Source: UBA1731 sp045595285 | GTDB lineage: Bacteria > Verrucomicrobiota > Kiritimatiellia > RFP12 > UBA1067 | Direction of reading: 5' to 3' | DNA: 64,000 nucleotides | Assembly (NCBI GenBank): GCA_045595285.1 | Contig: JAZOAC010000164.1 | Coordinates: 1-64,000 of the forward strand | In this document: piece after piece, positions 59,927-64,000 of the stretch | Numbering within the stretch: the first letter of the stretch is position 1 | Layout: each line of letters opens with the position of its first letter | Made by a program: the position numbers and the translations under genes | Notes under the pieces: generated by a model | The model's input: only the letters and a program-made list of their open reading frames with translations | Told to the model about the DNA's origin: nothing | Databases searched by the model: none

Positions 59927-62551
59927 TCACAAGTTTCTCCACTCGGCGGAAATCAGGCCTTCGTTCCCGCAATTCAGAGTCGATACGCCCGGCTGGTCCA
60001 CCTTGATTCCGTGAAGAACTCCGTTCCCGATCGAACGCCCCTGTCCATCAATGTATATCGGAGCACGACCGAAGGACGGACGCATCGACGTCACAATCGT
60101 CACCTCCAGCCTTGCTTTTTTCCCGGCCATCGCCCCGGGTACCTTCCATTCGAACGGAGCGAGTGCGCGCTCACCGAGATCTATCCCGCCCAGCCTTACG
60201 CACGCAATCAGACCCGCGGTGTCGAGAGCAAGGACATTCCCCTCCACCACAACGTCGGCACTGTACGTCACTTCGCCGGCGAAGTCCTCAAGGCCAATGT
60301 CGGACAGCCTCCCGAGAGAAGATGCCGTTTCCGGGCAATCAAACACCACACCGGGCTCGCGCGCCCCGAATCTGCCGCAAAACCACAGCGCAGGCAGATA
60401 AATATTGCCGTCGTTTCTCCCTTCAAGACGCAGATCATACTCCCCTGCCGCCAGCGTAAAGGGAGCAGTCTCCCCATACATACCGGAGTAGGAGAACGGA
60501 ACGTTTCCGCTAGACCGATCGGGAACGACCAACTTTCCATTGACGGATATCTTGACCTTCCCCTTGGGGCAGTCGCAGACGATCCAGCGGACGTTCTCTA
60601 TCGGATCCTTCACGACAAGTCTCGCCGTGTTGTTTGTCGTGAACCAGATTCGGCGAAGACTCGGCCGATCAAGCGACAACTTCCATGAATCCGCCTTCAC
60701 CGGAGTGGATTTCACCGTATTCCCGCGAGAACGGACTGTCTTGTCGAAGATGACACGTCCGCAGGCAGGGAGATCGAAAACATCGCCACGGCCGAGACGC
60801 AGCCCCGTGAAGTCAGTATCCGTGAGATTCAACACAACGCCCGTGCCGTCGGCATAATTGCGGACGAGAAGTCCCGGCACAACATTGCCGGCGCTGTCAA
60901 CCGCTCGCCATAACCCGTCCGTCTCTGCGTAAAGCCAGTCGCGAACCTCTTCAGGCGACGAAAACTCCCTGCCGCACCTCTCCTCGACAATCTTGTCTCC
61001 CCTGAAGCCGAAGATGTACTTCAGTCCGCTCTTGTCGTCTTCCTGAAGAAGCTCGAATGAGACCTGTCCCCAGCTCAGTTCCCGCACGAGCGGATTGAAC
61101 GGCGGGGACTTCTCTCCCGGAGCGAATCTCTTGAGCGCAAGGCGTCCGATAAGCCTCTGCGGATACCTGACTCCCACATTACGGACAAAACGCTTGCGGC
61201 TCCACTTCGCCGCAAGTCTTGCCTCGTCATGAAGTCCGGCGCAGTGCGCGAACCACGGCTGAGCGGGGCTTGCCATCATGGCATATGCGCTCTTTTCGAG
61301 AAATCCGAGGGCGGTCACCTGATAGAGAGACGTGAAATAATGGTCCATTCCGTAAAGCGCACACGTCCAAAAAGCCTGCGCCATCTGTCCATGCGTGATG
61401 TCGAGCGGACCAAGCGCATAGAGTTCCACGCCGCCTGGGCAGGAGAGGAAGTCACCGGGCTTTGAATTATGCTCGATGCCATACTGTGCGGTGGAGTACG
61501 TCAGCCACTCATCCTCCTTCTGTACACGGACCGGATAGCTCTTTGGGAGATTGATGCGTATCTTGTCCATACCCGGAAGCGTCATGCCGCAGATGGAATT
61601 GAGAGGAAGACCGTTCCAGTTGCTCGAAGTGAGGGGCGAACCCTCTCCGATCATATGTCCGCACAATTTGATTCCCATCTTGTCGCACCATGCGGATATC
61701 TGGTCGAAGTAGGCGCGGCGGAACTGACGACCTTTCAGCTCCGTGTAGAGTTCCCAGACACGTGTCTTCGAAGAATCGCGAAGCGACTCCTCCACGTCTT
61801 TCCGGAAGTCACATCCCGTCAGCTCGCAATACTGCGCCTCGAGCTCCTTCCACCAGCGGAAGGTGACGACGGGCTTGGGGTTCTTCCACTTCATTATCGA
61901 CGGATGCGCCGGTTCGTCCGTGAAGATTCCGAGTATGGTTCCGTCGCGGAAATACTCGCCGAAGCGTTTTTCATACACTTCGTGGGTGAGTTCCATGAAG
62001 CGGCGTATGGCGTCTTCGGAGTATGCGTTGACGTCGTAGTACGGATCGTACATCGAAAGCTGGTCATTTCGCTTCACTTCCCAGTCGAACGATCCGTCGT
62101 CGCGGCGGCGCACCGCATATTCGGTATAGGTCCATTCGGGATTCTCCATCGGCACGCGCCCCCTGCAGCTGCCGCTGGGCCAGTTGTATTCATCGTAAAG
62201 CCAGATGTGTCCGCCCACCGACCTTGCCTCGCGCAGCATGTGCCCGACAAAGTCAAGCCACTCTTCGCCCATGTATTCGATTTTAAGTCCGCTGCGCGCA
62301 TAGACCACCCACTGCTTGAATCCGGCCTTAACCGATTCCTGTACTATCTCCCGCGCATCCTTCGCCCCGGGTCTGCCGCTAATCGCAGTGAACAGAATAA
62401 GCGGCGAATCCCCGCCCGTGCCTTTATCTCGAGTGGGCGAATCCGCTCCAGAGGCAATTAGCGGAACAGACGAAAAGACCGCGGACAGAACTGCCGCAAA
62501 CATCAACGCAATTCTATATGATGTGAACAGACGCAAAGACAAGTGCTTCAT
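59927..62551 (-). CDS. Secreted GH106-like glycoside hydrolase
   Basis: 874 residues from the ATG at 62551. The signal sequence is MKHLSLRLFTSYRIALMFAAVLSAVFSSVPLIASG. Barrel landmarks are QWVVYARSGLKIEYMGEEW, HIWLYDEYNWPSGSCRGRVP, FRDGTILGIFTDEPAHPS and GIKLCGHMIGEGSP. The C-terminal sandwich (LIACVRLGGIDLGERALAPF) resembles the GH106 accessory domain. It is a paralogue of the 49857-52265 product. A 13-codon leader ORF with a strong ribosome-binding site (62595-62554) ends two bases before its start. It is read from site D, divergent from a XylR-like regulator, the classic arrangement for a directly controlled target. Confidence 0.82.
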   Translation of the reverse strand: MKHLSLRLFTSYRIALMFAAVLSAVFSSVPLIASGADSPTRDKGTGGDSPLILFTAISGRPGAKDAREIVQESVKAGFKQWVVYARSGLKIEYMGEEWLDFVGHMLREARSVGGHIWLYDEYNWPSGSCRGRVPMENPEWTYTEYAVRRRDDGSFDWEVKRNDQLSMYDPYYDVNAYSEDAIRRFMELTHEVYEKRFGEYFRDGTILGIFTDEPAHPSIMKWKNPKPVVTFRWWKELEAQYCELTGCDFRKDVEESLRDSSKTRVWELYTELKGRQFRRAYFDQISAWCDKMGIKLCGHMIGEGSPLTSSNWNGLPLNSICGMTLPGMDKIRINLPKSYPVRVQKEDEWLTYSTAQYGIEHNSKPGDFLSCPGGVELYALGPLDITHGQMAQAFWTCALYGMDHYFTSLYQVTALGFLEKSAYAMMASPAQPWFAHCAGLHDEARLAAKWSRKRFVRNVGVRYPQRLIGRLALKRFAPGEKSPPFNPLVRELSWGQVSFELLQEDDKSGLKYIFGFRGDKIVEERCGREFSSPEEVRDWLYAETDGLWRAVDSAGNVVPGLLVRNYADGTGVVLNLTDTDFTGLRLGRGDVFDLPACGRVIFDKTVRSRGNTVKSTPVKADSWKLSLDRPSLRRIWFTTNNTARLVVKDPIENVRWIVCDCPKGKVKISVNGKLVVPDRSSGNVPFSYSGMYGETAPFTLAAGEYDLRLEGRNDGNIYLPALWFCGRFGAREPGVVFDCPETASSLGRLSDIGLEDFAGEVTYSADVVVEGNVLALDTAGLIACVRLGGIDLGERALAPFEWKVPGAMAGKKARLEVTIVTSMRPSFGRAPIYIDGQGRSIGNGVLHGIKVDQPGVSTLNCGNEGLISAEWRNL

Positions 62552-62553
62552 AT

Positions 62554-62595
62554 TTACACACTTCCCCTCATTATGTTATTTTCCGGCAGTTTCAT
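62554..62595 (-). CDS. Leader mini-ORF (13 codons)
   Basis: ATG at 62595 after AAAGGAGCAAACAT encodes MKLPENNIMRGSV and stops two bases before the GH106-like ATG, suggesting translational coupling. The homologous leader before the 58311 gene is fused in frame through a G10 tract. Confidence 0.45.
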   Translation of the reverse strand: MKLPENNIMRGSV

Positions 62596-62670
62596 ATGTT
62601 TGCTCCTTTCTTGCTTCACAGCTCTTTTACAAATCACATAAGAATAGCCTGAAATACCGCATCGGCCCAC

Positions 62671-62762
62671 ATTGTACTAAATGCCGCACATCGGGTTCAA
62701 TGCAATTTTTTGCAATACTCAATAATATTTTCGCAACTCAAAACAGAATTTTGTTATATAAT
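62671..62762. promoter_or_regulatory. Divergent promoter region with direct-repeat operator (site D)
   Basis: TTTTTTGCAA (to 62715) and TATTTTCGCAA (to 62736) are 21 bp apart. On the minus side TTGAAC (62700-62695), 18 bases, TACAAT (62676-62671) read to the GH106-like gene. On the plus side TATAAT (62757-62762) lies seven bases before the regulator ATG. The inner half site overlaps the regulator's -35 region, implying autoregulation. Confidence 0.78.
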
Positions 62763-62769
62763 TCCAGCC

Positions 62770-63972
62770 ATGAACACAAAGAAGAAATACCGGATCGGAT
62801 TGATCGTCGAACGCTCCAGAGCATTTGGGCGAAAACTGTGTGAAGGCATAATAACATACGCACAGGACCGTGACGATTGGTATCTGCAGTTCCTGACCCC
62901 CAGCGATTTGCGCCGGCGACAAATCCGCGACAATCTCGACGGCTTCATAGCACGTGTAACATCAAATGCTTTTGCACGTCTTCTGAAATCAACAGGGATG
63001 CCGGTGGTGGATATATATTACGAAAATCCGCTTCCGGGTTTCGCCGTAGTGAAAACCAAGCATGAAGCCGTAGGGATCCTTGCCGCAGAACATTTCATAG
63101 ACAGGAGATTCAAGAACTTCGCCTATTGCCCGTACGGAGGCGGACGCACGTCTGCATATTGCCGAAAGTCTTTTATACGGCGTCTGAGACGCGCCGGATT
63201 TGAATGCAATGTATACTCCACAAAAAACGAGCCGTCATACTGCATAGACGGATCGGACCACATCAGCGACGTCCTTTCACCGCCCAAGGATGCGAAGCAG
63301 CTCGAAAAATGGCTGGCTTCGCTTCCCAAGCCTGTGGCCATATTCTGTCCGAGCGATCTCAGAGCCTGGCAGATAAACGAAATATGCCATTCTTCCGGAA
63401 TAAACGTACCGAGAGAGGTCGCAATACTCGGACTGGACAACGACATCATAATATGCGGCACATCCAAGCCCATGATCTCCAGCATTGATCCCGATGCGCA
63501 GAAGATCGGCTACACCGCGGCGGAAACTCTCACGGAAATGATGGAGAACGGCATTCCTGAACGGATGATCATAAGGCAGATACCTCCCTCCGGAGTAGTG
63601 ACAAGGGCGTCATCCGAAACTGCTCCGGTAGAACCCGCATGGCTCGCGGACGCACTCGTGTACATTCAGCGCAATGCAAAACACGGCATATCCGCCTCGG
63701 ACGTTTTCGCAGAGCTTAACCTGTCCCACACTCTGGTCACAAGAGCCTTCCGCAAAACCCTCGGCGTAACAGTGCAGGGGGAAATCGCCAGAACCCGGCT
63801 TGAAGAAGCCCGCAGACTTTTATCCATGACCGACCTGAGCATCACCCAGATTGCAAAGCACTCCGGGTTCAACTCGACAACATACTTCATGCAATCGTTT
63901 TCCAAAGCCTACGGCATTGCCCCTGGCTTATGGAGAACAAATCTTAACCCGACTTTCCACGTTCGACCCTAA
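62770..63972 (+). CDS. XylR-like transcription regulator (LacI-type sensor plus AraC HTH)
   Basis: 400 residues from the ATG at 62770 (MNTKKKYRIGLIVERSRAFGRKLCEGI). The sensor half has DGFIARVTSNAFARLL, GMPVVDIYYENP, AAEHFIDRRFKNFAYCPYGG, PVAIFCPSDLRAWQINEICH and REVAILGLDNDIIICGTSKPMISSIDPDAQKIGYTAAETL. The C-terminal double HTH is GISASDVFAELNLSHTLVTRAF ... SITQIAKHSGFNSTTYFMQSF. It resembles the 38500 regulator in both halves. The -10 to ATG gap of seven bases and lack of a ribosome-binding site indicate a leaderless message. It probably senses a sugar and controls sites C, D and perhaps A. Confidence 0.9.
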   Translation: MNTKKKYRIGLIVERSRAFGRKLCEGIITYAQDRDDWYLQFLTPSDLRRRQIRDNLDGFIARVTSNAFARLLKSTGMPVVDIYYENPLPGFAVVKTKHEAVGILAAEHFIDRRFKNFAYCPYGGGRTSAYCRKSFIRRLRRAGFECNVYSTKNEPSYCIDGSDHISDVLSPPKDAKQLEKWLASLPKPVAIFCPSDLRAWQINEICHSSGINVPREVAILGLDNDIIICGTSKPMISSIDPDAQKIGYTAAETLTEMMENGIPERMIIRQIPPSGVVTRASSETAPVEPAWLADALVYIQRNAKHGISASDVFAELNLSHTLVTRAFRKTLGVTVQGEIARTRLEEARRLLSMTDLSITQIAKHSGFNSTTYFMQSFSKAYGIAPGLWRTNLNPTFHVRP

Positions 63973-64000
63973 GTTTAACTTTTTTCATGGAAAATAAGGC

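Overview
The window looks like chromosomal DNA from an anaerobic, glycan-degrading bacterium of the PVC superphylum. A gut-type Kiritimatiellota or Lentisphaerota member is the best guess. This is inferred from gene content: many Tat- or Sec-exported glycosidases, GH106-type rhamnosidases, SUMF1-type surface proteins, Gfo/Idh and TIM-barrel sugar enzymes with RR signal peptides, and XylR-like (LacI sensor plus AraC helix-turn-helix) regulators. No 16S rRNA or other decisive marker is present. Nearly all genes are on the minus strand.

Region 1 (1-7.7 kb) is an accessory island next to a tRNA-Val(UAC) gene. It holds secreted or membrane-anchored proteins of unknown function, a DUF3800 gene and a four-helix-bundle (23S IVP-like) gene. 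Each of those two genes is bracketed by inverted arrays of the heptamer GGGAACR. A divergent tyrosine recombinase, an AT-rich HNH-type protein, a 47-aa ORF and a truncated HNH homing-endonuclease remnant follow. One array has apparently replaced the start codon of a neighbouring gene.

Region 2 (7.7-17 kb) is housekeeping: tRNA-Val with its own promoter and terminator, lysA, recN, a translationally coupled type II secretion pseudopilin operon (gspF-G-H-I-J-K) and a xerD-type recombinase.

Region 3 (17-64 kb) is a large glycan-utilisation region whose enzymes suggest rhamnose- and galactose-containing polysaccharides. One run (33.2 to 19.6 kb) starts with a 12-bp-repeat leader ORF and encodes a GH106 rhamnosidase, a Gfo/Idh oxidoreductase, an (alpha/alpha)6 glycosidase, a GH2 beta-galactosidase, a GH20/GH67-like protein and a CocE-type hydrolase. 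A second run (59.7 to 46.7 kb) encodes two SUMF1-like proteins, an EEP-tyrosine phosphatase fusion, two Tat metallophosphoesterases, a GH106-like enzyme, a beta-helix protein and a TIM-barrel isomerase. A third, tightly coupled operon (46.6 to 40.7 kb) encodes a NapH-like membrane ferredoxin, a four-cluster ferredoxin, an Fe-S aldo/keto reductase with a Tat signal, an SGNH-like secreted protein and a glycyl radical enzyme that also carries a Tat-like signal.

Two XylR-like regulators (38.5 and 62.8 kb) appear to be leaderless. Direct-repeat operators with the core TTTTCGCAA or TTTTACGCAA, usually 21 bp apart, lie immediately upstream of TTGAAY-N18-TAYAAT promoters at three sites and beside a similar promoter at a fourth. 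This ties the region into one or two regulons. Several families of short tandem repeats (7, 9 and 12 bp) fill intergenic gaps throughout.
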